Notes under the pieces: generated by a model | Seen by the model: the letters and a program-made list of their open reading frames with translations, nothing else | Told to the model about the DNA's origin: nothing | Database searches by the model: none | In this document: positions 1 through 9,570 of the stretch, one piece after another | Layout of the letters: each line of letters starts with the position of its first letter | How positions within the stretch are numbered: position 1 is the first letter of the stretch | Assembly (NCBI RefSeq): GCF_040954645.1 | Contig: NC_092803.1 | Span: 120,485,961-120,549,960, forward strand | Length of the DNA stretch: 64,000 bases | From: Diabrotica undecimpunctata | Taxonomy: Eukaryota; Arthropoda; Insecta; Coleoptera; Chrysomelidae | Direction: 5' to 3' | Translations under genes and position numbers: made by a program

Positions 1-70
1 TACAACGTTTACTACGTTTAAAATCCTTTAATAAAGGATTTTTAAATAAATTTTTTTTAATATCAACCAT
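1..70. repeat. 3' end of the Penelope-like terminal repeat (family A), cut by window start
   Basis: The segment has a CCTTT-loop-AAAGG hairpin, then TTTTTAAATAAA and a T-run. The same ending closes the repeat copies at 18068-18207, 18592-18727 and 51000-51262. The body of this copy lies outside the window. The link to Penelope elements is inferred from the hammerhead-like motif in the complete copies. Confidence 0.5.
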
Positions 71-865
71 ATTTGATGCATTTTCACACATTTCTTAGTA
101 GTAATTCAATAAAAAACGTGTATTATTTAACATATAGAGCAACATTATTTACCAGTCTAAGATAATACCATCCAGAAAATGTCTGAATCTAAACCTTTAT
201 ATGCGTAAAATAAATTTCAACGTTACGTTATTCTGGGAAATGATACAACAGCAAAACATTACTTGAAACTAATGCCGATCTGTCACGGGCTCTATACTTT
301 TCACCCTCCATCCAACACAAAAACTCGATGAGAAGAATGTGAGATTGTTCGTCCTTTTTTACAAAATCAACTTTTAATTTTATAGAGATTACTGATTTTC
401 ACGCACCATCTTTACTGAACTGCTCTGTCAGATTACACAAAACGCTTGTTAAAATAATGTTGCATTGTTATACTTTTATTTAAAATCTCATGTTTTTGGA
501 TAGATCTTATCTTTGGCGGAAATATTCCACCAAATTTTATAAAAACCTTTCAAGAACTCACCTATATAAAGTTAAAAGAGTAACTTGTGAAGTACTTGTC
601 TTATTTTGGTTTTAAATTTAAGATAAAATGCAATAGAATATTATAAAATAGTATTATTTTATAAAAGAAGACTGTGTAGATCTGTAGATCGATAATGGTC
701 TAAAGACCAAAATATTGATCTTCAGTCATTAATATTGTTTTATATCAATAAAAACGGTGAAAATAAAAATTAAATTATATTTTTAATTTGTTATGTAGTT
801 TACAATTCACATTATTATTGCAAACTTTTTGTTAGGAAATATTCTGCAATTATGTGTTCACCTTC
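71..865. other. AT-rich intergenic or intronic sequence
   Basis: I see no open reading frame, repeat or RNA signal here that I can support. Confidence 0.4.
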
Positions 866-1150
866 GAAAAGTTATAGGAGGTGCTTGTATTTGTTGACTT
901 TCAAAAAGTATTTGACACTATTGAAATTCATACAATTTTAGATCTTAGTAAATGCCAGATATAGTACAGATACATCTGTTTGATACATAATATTTACAGC
1001 CACTCAACAGTCAGCGTAAAGATCCATAATACTACTAGAAACTTTTACATACCAAAAGGAGTCGGACAGATTGATATATTATCCACAAAAATTATTTAAC
1101 GATGTTTTAGAATACGATTTTAAGACATTAGATTGGGTTAATAAAGGTTA
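866..1150 (+). pseudogene. LINE reverse transcriptase fragment, fingers/palm (family 4)
   Basis: In one frame, broken by two stops, it reads VDFQKVFDTIEIHTILDL, then IHNIYSHSTVSVKIHN, and PKGVGQIDILS before a shift to LFNDVLEYDFKTLDWVNKG. These match RT motif A (F-D-x-x-K-A-F-D), the following helix, and motif B (R-x-G-V-R-Q-G-D) of RTE-type endonuclease/reverse-transcriptase LINEs. The active-site YADD block is missing because the sequence changes to unrelated DNA at about 1155. The thumb and C-terminal part of a similar LINE resumes at 2060 on the same strand, so one element was probably split by the Penelope-like insertion between them. Not functional. Confidence 0.7.
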
Positions 1151-1212
1151 ATATAAAACTAGTATTTCTTCGGTTTAGCTTCAATAAGTGATACCAAATT
1201 TAGAACTAAATT

Positions 1213-1265
1213 TTATTGAAATCAACATTTCGGCAGGTAACCCTTGCCTTTGTCAAGATTCTAAA
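1213..1265 (-). ncRNA. Degenerate hammerhead-like motif at the 3' side of a Penelope-like element
   Basis: On the minus strand a CTTGACAA block (compare the hammerhead core CTGANGA) is followed by a GGCA...TGCC hairpin and GAAATGTT. The order core, stem II, GAAA fits a hammerhead ribozyme, but the first core box carries substitutions that should abolish cleavage. It lies about 240 bp downstream of the Penelope endonuclease fragment on the same strand. Penelope-like elements are known to carry hammerheads in their terminal repeats. It reads as a dead copy. Confidence 0.4.
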
Positions 1266-1504
1266 ATTTTCAAGATTAGGAAAAAAGTTATTGTAAAATA
1301 TATAAATAACTTACCAAAACCTTAAACGGAACACTGACATTAATGAATTAACAGAAGTAAAAATTGATATCTGATATCTCATGGTTTATTGTTATTAATA
1401 TATAATTATTTTTGGGCGTATCGTTGGTGTTTCCGAAAAAGGTAAAGTGGAGATATGTTATAACTTTAAGAGTCTTTTATGGTGTTATATATATTATTAT
1501 TTAA

Positions 1505-1965
1505 ATCAGATTGAAATGTATTTTATTTAGATTCTGTGTATCTTTTTTGTCATCGATTGCGTTAGTATTTCTTTTTATTTCTATTGATTCGTATATCTCC
1601 CTTTTCTTTTTTTTGCTAGGTTTTTAAAATTTTGATGTTTTCGAAATCAAATTTATGCTTCTTCTCATTCTCATGTTTTGTGAGCGCCCTAATGTTGTTC
1701 TTGTCATATTTGTGAGAACGAATTCTGGGTTGAAGTAGTTGACTGGTTTGCCCAATATGGACACCTTCACAGTTAATACGTGGTATCTCTTAAACAACAT
1801 GTGATTTTTTGAGTTTTGGAATTTGTGTTTTTAGTTTGGTGAAATATTTATTTAAAAGGTTGTTGTCTTTGTGAGCCACTGTTATTATACGTTATGTTTG
1901 ACTAAAAGATTCGTTAGTTGTTCGGATAAACATTTTATATATGGAAGAGTATGTATACGTAGTCT
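1505..1965 (-). pseudogene. Penelope-like element C-terminus: linker plus GIY-YIG endonuclease
   Basis: The minus strand encodes DNNLLNKYFTKLKTQIPKLK, then a stop in place of the usual tyrosine (HVV-stop-EIPRINCEG), VHIGQTSQLLQPRIRSHKYD, and KHENEKKHKFDFENIKILKT. This is the Penelope linker followed by GIY-YIG endonuclease motifs: VYxIPC..C, (Y)IGQT and R-x-R-x-x-x-H. A frameshift then leads into KREIYESIEI, the usual C-terminal helix of these proteins. The endonuclease normally makes the target nick for retrotransposition. The reverse transcriptase is absent. The fragment sits between two halves of a LINE, suggesting nested insertion. Confidence 0.8.
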
Positions 1966-2059
1966 TGATACTGTTGGGTTTATTGTTGTTTGTATTGTTG
2001 TAAAATTAACATAAACAACATACTTTGTGGACGATATATTACTGGTAAAAGATTATTTA

Positions 2060-2690
2060 AAATAAACTAAATCAATGAGAAAAAAGCTGAATCAGGCAAA
2101 AACATTGGCCTTAGCATAAATCATCAAAAAATAAAGCTCGTGAATAATTTGGTACTCGAGGGAACTATATCTCTAAAAAACACAAATACATTTTTTAGGA
2201 CACAAAATTAGAGACAACAAACACATAAATTATGAAGACTAATTAATATAGAAAAAGCCGCATATGGAAGATTGAAGAATGTCTTTAACACCAACGTACC
2301 AATACACCTAAAAATTATACTATCGATCGTATTGCCATTAATGACTTATGGCGCCGACACGATTAAACACCGGACATAAATTAGATAGAGCGATGTTTGG
2401 AATTTCAAAACCAACATCGCATAAGAAATACATAAATCCGGTAAAGAACAAGTACAAAACATAACACAACGAATTATGACACTAAAATGGAAGTAGGTAA
2501 GATATTGTGTTAGCCTCTAAGACGACAACTGGTCTTTAAGCGAAGGTAGACGGTAACACTTTGAATCAACAATATAAAAAGAGTAAAGGAACACTGGATA
2601 GCCTGGGAGCACTGAGAGGGCGCAGTGGAGCAGTTTAATGAAGAGTTATATCCAGCAGTGAACTTAATATCAGACTTAATGGAGGAGGAT
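2060..2690 (+). pseudogene. LINE thumb and C-terminal domain (family 4)
   Basis: Recognisable pieces in order are NIGLSINHQKIKLVNN (compare GLxIN..KTK), RDNKHIN, NVPIHLKIILSIVLPLMTYG, then RAMFGIS and QRIMTLKWK. These match the region downstream of YADD in RTE-type LINEs, where the usual text is LPVLTYGAETW, then MLGISLRDRIRN and LKWxWAGHVAR. There are many stops and shifts. It probably continues the fragment at 866-1150, displaced by the intervening Penelope-like DNA. The tail near 2690 (GGAGGAGGATG) ends the similarity. Confidence 0.65.
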
Positions 2691-2904
2691 GAATCTCAAT
2701 CATTTAATTAAAATATTGTTCGTTTTGGAGATGTTTTACTTTTTAAAATTTTTTACACTCCTTGGTATTTCTTTATTTGCAGTAAGTTCAACTAGTTCAA
2801 AATACATAAAATTGTATTAAAAATCTTTGTCATTATCATTAGAGACGTATTGACAGCAGCTCTAAATAATGATGTAGTCGATTTTCCATACCATTATCTC
2901 AGAT

Positions 2905-3245
2905 TTTTCAGCCATGATATTCTTCTTCAACCTCCTGGATCTTTCTCCTCTCGTTTACCTCACGGTAAACGTCTTCCGACAGGTAAACGTCTTCCTCACG
3001 TTTACCTTGGATCTTTCTCTGAGTGATCAGATGTAAAAGTTCATATTTTTCAGGGTGTCTCATAATGTGACCGAAGTATTCCAGCCTGCGTCTCTTTATT
3101 ATATTGGCCAATTGTGTTGTTTGGTTCAGGCGTCTAAGGACCTCCTCATTTCTAACTCTGTCGACCTGGCTTATTCGCAGAAGTCGTATTTATAACCACA
3201 TTTCAAAGGCTTCCAAGCATTTAAGCATCGTCTCATTTAGGCGAC
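2905..3245 (-). pseudogene. LINE C-terminal domain fragment (family 1)
   Basis: The minus strand gives AFEMWL-stop-IRLLRISQVDRVR, then NEEVLRRLNQTTQL, and RRRLEYFGHIMRHPEKYEL followed by LHLITQRKIQGKR. This is the conserved C-terminal block of RTE-type LINEs (EMWLYRRxLRISWxDRVxNEEVLRRxxK...GHxMR...QGKIxGKR). The expected GRRRxSWLKNLRxW segment is replaced by an acidic stretch containing two related copies of EDVY, which corresponds to a short local duplication in the DNA. The fragment is truncated on both sides. Confidence 0.75.
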
Positions 3246-3507
3246 TTAAAATTCACTATATCAAAATATATTCAAAGAATCAAATATCATAAATATCACA
3301 ACGTAGTCGAATAAAGTAATCAAACAGAGTAACTAAATATCATATCAAATATCAATAAAGTTATGTATCATAAGAAAACATGAAAAGTAACTTAAGTCTT
3401 CTTTGTAATGAATTAACAGATACTCCACCTATATAATAATTAACATTAAATTGTAAAATTGTTAAAATCACATTTAATAATGTGATTATTATATAATAAT
3501 AATAATA

Positions 3508-4500
3508 ATCACAGAAGTATACAGGGATAACACTACTTACCTAAAAATCGGAAATAGATTATCAGAGCCAATAAAAGTAACTAAAGGACTAAGACAAGGA
3601 TGCAGTATGTCACCCTTACTGTTAAATTTATATATTGAGGCAGCCCTATAAAATTGGAAAAACCACTGCCAGGGAATGGGAATCCTCATAGAAAATGACG
3701 TACTGTTCTCCCTGAACTTTGCGGATGACCAAGTCGTCCTAGCTTAAGATTCTTATGATCTAGAATTTATGATAAACCGTCTATACAGAGAATATGTAAA
3801 ATGGGGGTCACAAGTCAGCATGAAGAAAACAGAATATTTAGTTATCAATTCAGATGCAAGTTTTAAAGTGTTGCTAGACGAGGACGTGGAAATCAAACAA
3901 GTGGAAAAATTTAAATATTTAGGTGCACTCATTGATAAGAACGGCTTGGGAGAAACCGAAATTAAACACCGAATTAATCAGGGACATAAAATTGTAGAAT
4001 GTCTAAACTCCTTATGCTGGGATCGCAACATCTCCAAAAGGAACAAAAAAGAATAGGGCAAACCATGGTTGAATCAGTTCTTTGTTATGGCTCTGAAGTA
4101 TGGACAATTAATGCAGACCCGAAGAGAAGATTGTTGGGAGTTAAAATGGATTATTTGAGAAGTGCTAGAACATCAAGGCTGGAAAGGAAGACCAACGAAT
4201 ATATAAAAAATAACATGAATGCTACAGAAACGGTCATTAATAGAATAGAAAGAAGAGGTTTAAAATGGTTTGAACACCTATTGAGAATGCTTGACGAACG
4301 TTGGCCCCAAAAACTTCACAGATGGAAGCCCCTTGGAAGAAGAAAAAGAGGTAGACCTCGACGCTCATGGAATGAAGAAATTAGAAGAGCGGTGGAATCT
4401 AGAGGTTTGGAGGGGGAGCATGCCTTGGACTGGGAGAATTGGCGGAGGATAACGGGAATACGGCGACAGCCGTCTCCAAAATGTATTGTATTTACAAGTT
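3508..4500 (+). pseudogene. LINE reverse transcriptase, palm to C-terminus (family 3)
   Basis: Reading frame 1 holds ITEVYRDNTTYLKIGNRL, then KGLRQGCSMSPLLLNLYIE (motif B), SLNFADDQVVLA (catalytic motif C, here F-A-D-D), and MKKTEYLVINSDASF, VEKFKYLGALIDKNG. Stops lie at 3649-3651 and 3745-3747. A frameshift in an A-run near 4045-4055 passes to IGQTMVESVLCYGSEVWT, then RRGLKWFEHLLRMLDERWPQ, RRKRGRPRRSWNEEIRRA. So the palm, thumb and C-terminal domain are nearly collinear, but the 5' half with the endonuclease is missing. This is a 5'-truncated RTE-type LINE. The 3' end abuts a long (TA)n run. A second copy of the family lies at 62219-62720. Confidence 0.85.
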
Positions 4501-4509
4501 GGATCCTGT

Positions 4510-4545
4510 AATATATATAATATATAATATATGTATATATATATA

Positions 4546-4636
<91 letters not shown>
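4510..4636. repeat. (TA)n microsatellite at a LINE 3' end
   Basis: About 125 bp of almost pure TA, with a few interruptions. It begins roughly 10 bp after the last recognisable codon of the LINE. Long Ile-Tyr reading frames predicted here are artefacts of the repeat. Confidence 0.95.
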
Positions 4637-4639
<3 letters not shown>

Positions 4640-5730
4640 TTAATAATGAATAAAGAAATATATTATCATGATATATAACAGAAGATTCTAGAAAATAACG
4701 TAACTGTAATTTAGTCTCGTGTATTCTTATGTAACTTTCTTGACTGGAAAGTAACATCAGTTAAAATGGCTGAGAATACAAGGAAAATTACTCACAATAA
4801 ATTAAATAAAGTTGTTAATTAGATCAACTAGATGTTGACTTCGGCACCAGCCAAATCTTAAATAAAAGAGGCTCCATACTTAGATGCAGGGGGACTTGAA
4901 CTGCCGATTTGGATAAAGATATCTCAAAGATGTACCAAAAGGTACAAAAAATATCTTACCCGTTTACAGGAGGAGTCTCCAACCACACGTAGAACTTCTC
5001 CTACATCTTGATATACAGCAGAAAATGAAACAAAATTGAAAAGGTATGCTTTTAATAGAAAAATATTTAAATTGATAAAAACAACCTTACTTGGTCATTC
5101 CAGTGTAGTCTCAATAGACAGAACGTTAGGGTAGTCTTAACAGGATATTTTTTGATATTTCGATAAAAGCTTAAAGGGATAATATGGAAATAAACAAATC
5201 GTAACGGCATCTTATGATGCTACTAAAGCGATAATGTACAACCTTTAAAGAGATTAGTTTCTATATTTGCAAACGAAAGCCAACGGCAAGTTAGTCAAAA
5301 CATAACCAAAAAGTATATACAGAGTATTCGCCATATAGTCATAAAACGATGAAGCAGATACACAGTGCTTTTAATAAAACTTAAGAAAATAAACGAAAAT
5401 TGGACAAGATATAACGTGTTCCGGATTTTTGACTTATAAGTCGTAAAATGAATCGGTACATAAAACAGTTTTACTTAATAGTTTAACAACGCAAAACAAA
5501 CAATAGATTTTAAAATGACAGCAATTAGGAAAAGAGTGGAAAGAATAGAAAGAGTACATACAATGAAATATTGGAAACGAAAAATAAATATATATTTATC
5601 TTAAAACAGAAAATCTTTAAACGTGTATATCAAATATGTTTTCAAAGATAGCTTACTACATAACTAACATGATCAACTATGGAATAAATGAGTTTCATCT
5701 TTGATGATGTATTTGTATTTTCCATATTCG
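4640..5730. other. AT-rich sequence, nothing recognised
   Basis: There is no reading frame with recognisable homology. A slightly richer patch at 4840-5010 may be old repeat DNA, but I cannot assign it. Confidence 0.35.
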
Positions 5731-5735
5731 CTCCG

Positions 5736-6412
5736 TGCGTGACCATGGTAGGGGTACTTTGAAACAATGCCAGCGTGCGTAGCGGCGAAATATGACACAA
5801 TTGGACCTACATTTTTACGCATAAATTTTATCAAAAATGTGTGCAAATACATATTGCGTATTTAATTGTGCTAATAATAGCAAAAATAGTAAGTGTAGTT
5901 TTTATAGATTCCCAAAGATTACATATAAATTAGAGAAAAGAAAAAGATGGATCCGTGCTATTAATATGAAAAAGTTAATATCACATAACTTCATTTTTAT
6001 GCAATAGAAATAGGAAAAATTTAAATAATTTACCTTAAATGATATTTTATAAGACTTCAAGCTAACTGCAGAGTGCCTGATGACTTTAGTTTTTATATCA
6101 TAACTTTTACTATTACTGTTTTTAAATATATGCTCTTTCAAGTGAAAAACTTGATTTGCCAGTACTAGATTTTTCCTTTCTTTTCCGTTTGTGGTTAAAA
6201 AGATATATTATGATGAATTTTGAGAAACCCAGTTTTTAATACTACATTTATGTTGTACATAAACTGAAAAAATATAATTAAAAAGTTAATTATTAATATT
6301 TGTCAATTTGGCATGTATTTAACAATGTCAAACATATGTCATATGTTTAACCTGAAAATTGGTAGGTCCAAAACTGCCAGATGAAGGCGGTAGGTGTCGC
6401 GTCAGTCACGCA
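5736..6412. mobile_element. Possible small element around the THAP ORF, weak inverted flanks
   Basis: TGCGTGAC at 5736-5743 and TTGGACCTAC at 5801-5810 recur in inverted orientation at 6405-6412 and 6362-6371. The spacing between the two motifs differs (57 versus 33 bp), so these are not clean terminal repeats. The pairing around a THAP-domain ORF suggests a decayed THAP-bearing transposon (P-like), but this is inference. Confidence 0.3.
5837..6007 (+). CDS. N-terminal half of a THAP zinc-finger domain (56 codons)
   Basis: The ORF starts MCANTYCVFNCANNSKNSKC and continues SFYRFPKITYKLEKRKRWIR AI-N. The paired cysteines (C-x3-C at residues 7 and 11), the FP at 25-26 and the R-W-I-x-A-I-N block at 37-43 are hallmarks of the C2CH THAP DNA-binding domain. 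The second half, with the downstream C-x2-H pair, is missing: after residue 46 the sequence becomes LISHNFIFMQ and stops. A possible weak GT donor (AA|GTTAAT) follows codon 45, so this could be a first coding exon. It could equally be a dead transposase fragment, since THAP domains occur in P-type transposases as well as host regulators. It is too short for standard ORF cut-offs. Confidence 0.55.
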   Translation: MCANTYCVFNCANNSKNSKCSFYRFPKITYKLEKRKRWIRAINMKKLISHNFIFMQ

Positions 6413-6419
6413 TGGATCG

Positions 6420-7255
6420 AATAGAGCCAGTTAAATAAATATACAACTTTTACTATTTTCTAGAATTTCAGTTTTGTATAACTTTTGGTGGAAATACTTT
6501 TCAGAATCCCAAAGCACAAGTCTCTTATTTGAATCAAATCTGACATGTATAAACTATTAAAAAACAGACTATCGGCACTCCACAAAGGTTATGGTTGTTA
6601 CCGGAAGTCCAATATTGGCCCCATGATTATGGGAGACCTATAATTATGCTCGTACGGGCGGCTCAGATACTACCTTTAATTTTTGCCTTAATCTTGTTCT
6701 TTGTATGGAAACAATACAGATGAGACAATGTTTTGATATGTTACGGAAGACTGATCTGAGTTAACAGGTACCGTTAATGTTTTACCGGACGGTAATAATT
6801 GTAAAAAAAGTGTAGATTTTTTATGTAATAAACGATGATTGGCTATGGATTTTTAAATGGTACGAAAACTTAAAAAAGTGTACGGCAACACATAATGAAA
6901 CAACTCGTAAAATATAGATGATATTAAGTATAGATGAACCGTCTGCAATAAGTTCAAGAATGCAACGTGATTCTTTACTTGACTTTACTTGACACGTATT
7001 GTTTGGTCTCCGTCTGCTTATTCTGATTCAAAAAACAGAAACCCTTATTGACGAAATTATTGCTTAATGCAATATGGTGTAACCTGCCATCTTATCTCAA
7101 TTAAACTAACAACATAAATTAGTTGATATTACGTACAGTAAATGGTAACAAAAGCATACAATTGCTTATTACATTGTTTTACTACTATCGTAACAATTCC
7201 GAATAACGTCCGAAAAAAAAATATTATGACAAAACCCTTACAATAAGCTAGCGAG
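6420..7255. other. AT-rich sequence, nothing recognised
   Basis: No coding, RNA or repeat signal that I can support. Confidence 0.35.
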
Positions 7256-7261
7256 TCATCT

Positions 7262-7345
7262 GCATCATCAACCTGTACCCGTCCAATGCTGGACATAGGT
7301 CTCCCTCAGCTCTTTCCATCTGTCTCTGTACGTCTTGCACCGAGT
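7262..7345 (-). pseudogene. Extreme C-terminus of an RTE-type LINE (family 4)
   Basis: The minus strand reads RCKTYRDRWKELRETYVQHW then TGTG and a stop at 7268-7270. This matches the terminal R-x-R-W-R-x-L-x-x-x-Y-V-Q-Q-W segment of family-4 LINEs. The preceding domain of the same family lies at 8485-9150 on the same strand. The two are probably one element separated by the R1-like insertion. Confidence 0.55.
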
Positions 7346-7399
7346 TACTTTTTTTACATTTTTAAAGACAAGACGGCAAATCTGCATACTGACACCTGT

Positions 7400-8480
7400 G
7401 ACTCACCCAGATAGTTTTGGGTTCCTAATACCGTAACGAAGTTGTGCCAGAACGAGATGACCGAGGGGGTTAGACCTTTGACACTTCGTCCCGTTACCAC
7501 TCCGAGATGGACAGCGTCCAACTAAAAGCCTCTCCTCTGTCACTCCAGACATCAGAATAAAAGGGCTGATTAAGGAAAAACATCTCTCCTGATGCCCTGC
7601 TATTACCCGATTCATATTCTTTCTCCTAGACATTCATCGGGAAAACCACACCCACACGAACCATCAAAGACTTTCAACCACCTTGGCTTAGTGAGGCTGT
7701 CATCTCTCTCGCGTCGTCTGCCTCGCATTCACTCCTATTTCGGCCTGCGACAGTTCGTACCCTACCGAGAAGCTACTAGCTCGTTTCAAAATTCTGTTGC
7801 AAGTTTCATCTCCTCTTGTTTTTTTGAAAAGAGCAGCTCCCTGATAAATTTGTGGATCCGTGTGCACCACCATTCATCCCTCAATCCCCCATCTTTCAAA
7901 CTTCTCTCTTTCATCCGCCCAATGCTTACATTCCAACATCGTGTGTGTCACAGTATCCGAAAGACCATAGAAAAGGCACTGATCGGACTGTTTCCTCCTA
8001 AATCTGAAAAGGTAGCTATGGAAGCAGCCATGGCCTGTGCGTATTTATAGCACATATAAAGGAACACAGCCGGTGATCAATCATCTACAAAACAGCAGCT
8101 GACACAGTCCTGTAGACACATGCTAGCCGCAGCAGACTAGTTATTCTGTCGACACGTACCATGAGCCTCTTGTAAGTTGGTATTTCTACCGCCTCACTTC
8201 AGACTGGAGCCGCGTACAGGACGACATACTGCACATCACCGTGAAACGCCCTCCTCCTTTCGGATTTGGGTCCACCGATATTGGGCATTATCCTCCTCAG
8301 CGCAGCCATTCTCTGAATAGCTTTGCGGGTCACTCCCCTCAAATGTTCCCCCCAACTCCCACCCTGGCGAAGAGAGTAACTGCTTGTATCCAGTTACTGC
8401 TAACACGCTTCAAGTCGTCAGTTCATCTGGTTGGTGGGCTTCCTCTGCTCCGTAGTGCTTCTTGTCTCCACAAGATAATA
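7400..8480 (-). pseudogene. R1-like non-LTR retrotransposon C-terminal region
   Basis: The minus strand encodes AALRRIMPNIGGPKSERRRA, then VVLYAAPV-stop-SEAVEIPTYK, RLACVYRTVSAAVL, and after a shift SDTVTHTMLECKHWADERE. R1-type LINEs have this order: LxRIMPNIGGPRxxRRRLL, a VLLYGAPVW block, a CAYRTVSxEAxxVI block, then a zinc-binding C-terminus with HxxxxC before a W-x-x-E-R segment. Stops and frameshifts are frequent. The opposite-strand frame at 7592-8050 is only its shadow. The segment seems to be inserted into a family-4 LINE. R1 proper inserts in rDNA; this is an R1-clade relative or a dispersed copy, as no rDNA is visible. Confidence 0.65.
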
Positions 8481-8484
8481 CAGT

Positions 8485-9150
8485 CTGTCATTCAAAACAT
8501 ATAAGTTTTGTCCATTGGTTGTCTGATAATCTGGCGACCTGTCCAAGCCAATTCAGTTTTAGCGACGCGATTTTTTTGATAGCGTCTGTTGTTTTTGTTC
8601 TACGACTTATTTTTTTATTTGGGATTCGGTCTCTCAGAGAGACACTTAGCATCTAGCGCTCCATAGTCCTCTGAGTCACGCGAATCTTATTCACTATCTT
8701 TTTCGTGATTGTTAATATTTTCGCTCCATAAATGAGTACAGGTAACACATATTTGTCAAAGATTTTCCTTTTGAGGAATATACTTTGGTATGTCCGATTT
8801 AAATACATACTTTAATTTACCAAACGCTGCTCAGGCTAATCGTATGCGACGTGGGAGCTCACATGTCTGGTTATCTCTGCCGAACCGAAATTCATGTTAA
8901 TCTTTAGTCCAAATATTTTATCAAAGGTAATAGACCCTTAAAATATTTCTCAAATAGATTCATGCCCGAAATTACATAAATGCGAAAAGAATATGAAAAT
9001 ACTCAATTTCAATGCTTTATCAAATGCTTTATTATATTCTAGAAAACAAACAAATATGTCTTAGTTTACGTCTAAGCATCGTTGTGCTAAGGCAGTAAAA
9101 TCAAATTATCCATCTCTGGTTCCTAGTCCGTTTCTAGAGCCAAATTGTAT
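8485..9150 (-). pseudogene. RTE-type LINE reverse transcriptase fragments (family 4)
   Basis: From high to low coordinates the minus strand shows TALAQRCLDVN-stop-DIFVCFLE then YNKAFDKALK (motif A), then GLKINMN, and KRKIFDKYVLPVLIYGAKIL followed by TQRTMERQMLSVSLRDRIPN and IASLKLNWLGQVARLSDNQW. The motif B and YADD region is missing, so there is an internal deletion. The element is 5'-truncated and its final residues appear 1.1 kb further on at 7262-7345. Confidence 0.75.
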
Positions 9151-9189
9151 CCCAATTGCCGGTCTCAAGCCCATATAAAAGAGTAGAGA

Positions 9190-9570
9190 TAGGGAGTAAC
9201 ACCTCTACAGAAACAAGGAATCGGCTGGTCCGACTAATAGCACCCTGTAACGGCCCTTTGTCTAGAGTTACAGATAAAGACTAGAACGGCGATAAAAGTG
9301 AATTAGTTCGGCGGAAATCGCAGCCTAGCTTTTAGGCGTAATGAAGAACCGAGTGAATGCAGAAAAAAATAGTCCCCCACTTGTCAATCTACAGCTTCGG
9401 GTGGGTGAAAAGACAAGCGGTAGGGCAACTGATTTTTCTGAGGTTGAGACATTGACCTCAAAGGCAGAAGAACTGATAAAGTAGCCAACGGCATTGGGAT
9501 ATAGCAGGCAACGAGAAACTACTACATTAAAGATCCACAGGTTATCATTAATATAGTCACCATTACTTAA
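9190..9570. other. GC-richer repeat-like segment, unassigned
   Basis: Base composition is clearly less AT-rich than the flanks and the segment lies just upstream (in minus orientation) of a family-4 LINE. It may be a LINE 5' leader, but it encodes nothing I recognise. Confidence 0.3.

Noticed and set aside
4365..4757. Long open frames rich in Ile-Tyr
   Set aside because: They arise from the (TA)n run; the same artefact occurs at 11788-12341 and 44805-45221.
7592..8050. 152-codon plus-strand frame
   Set aside because: It is antisense to a clearly recognisable R1-like LINE frame on the minus strand.
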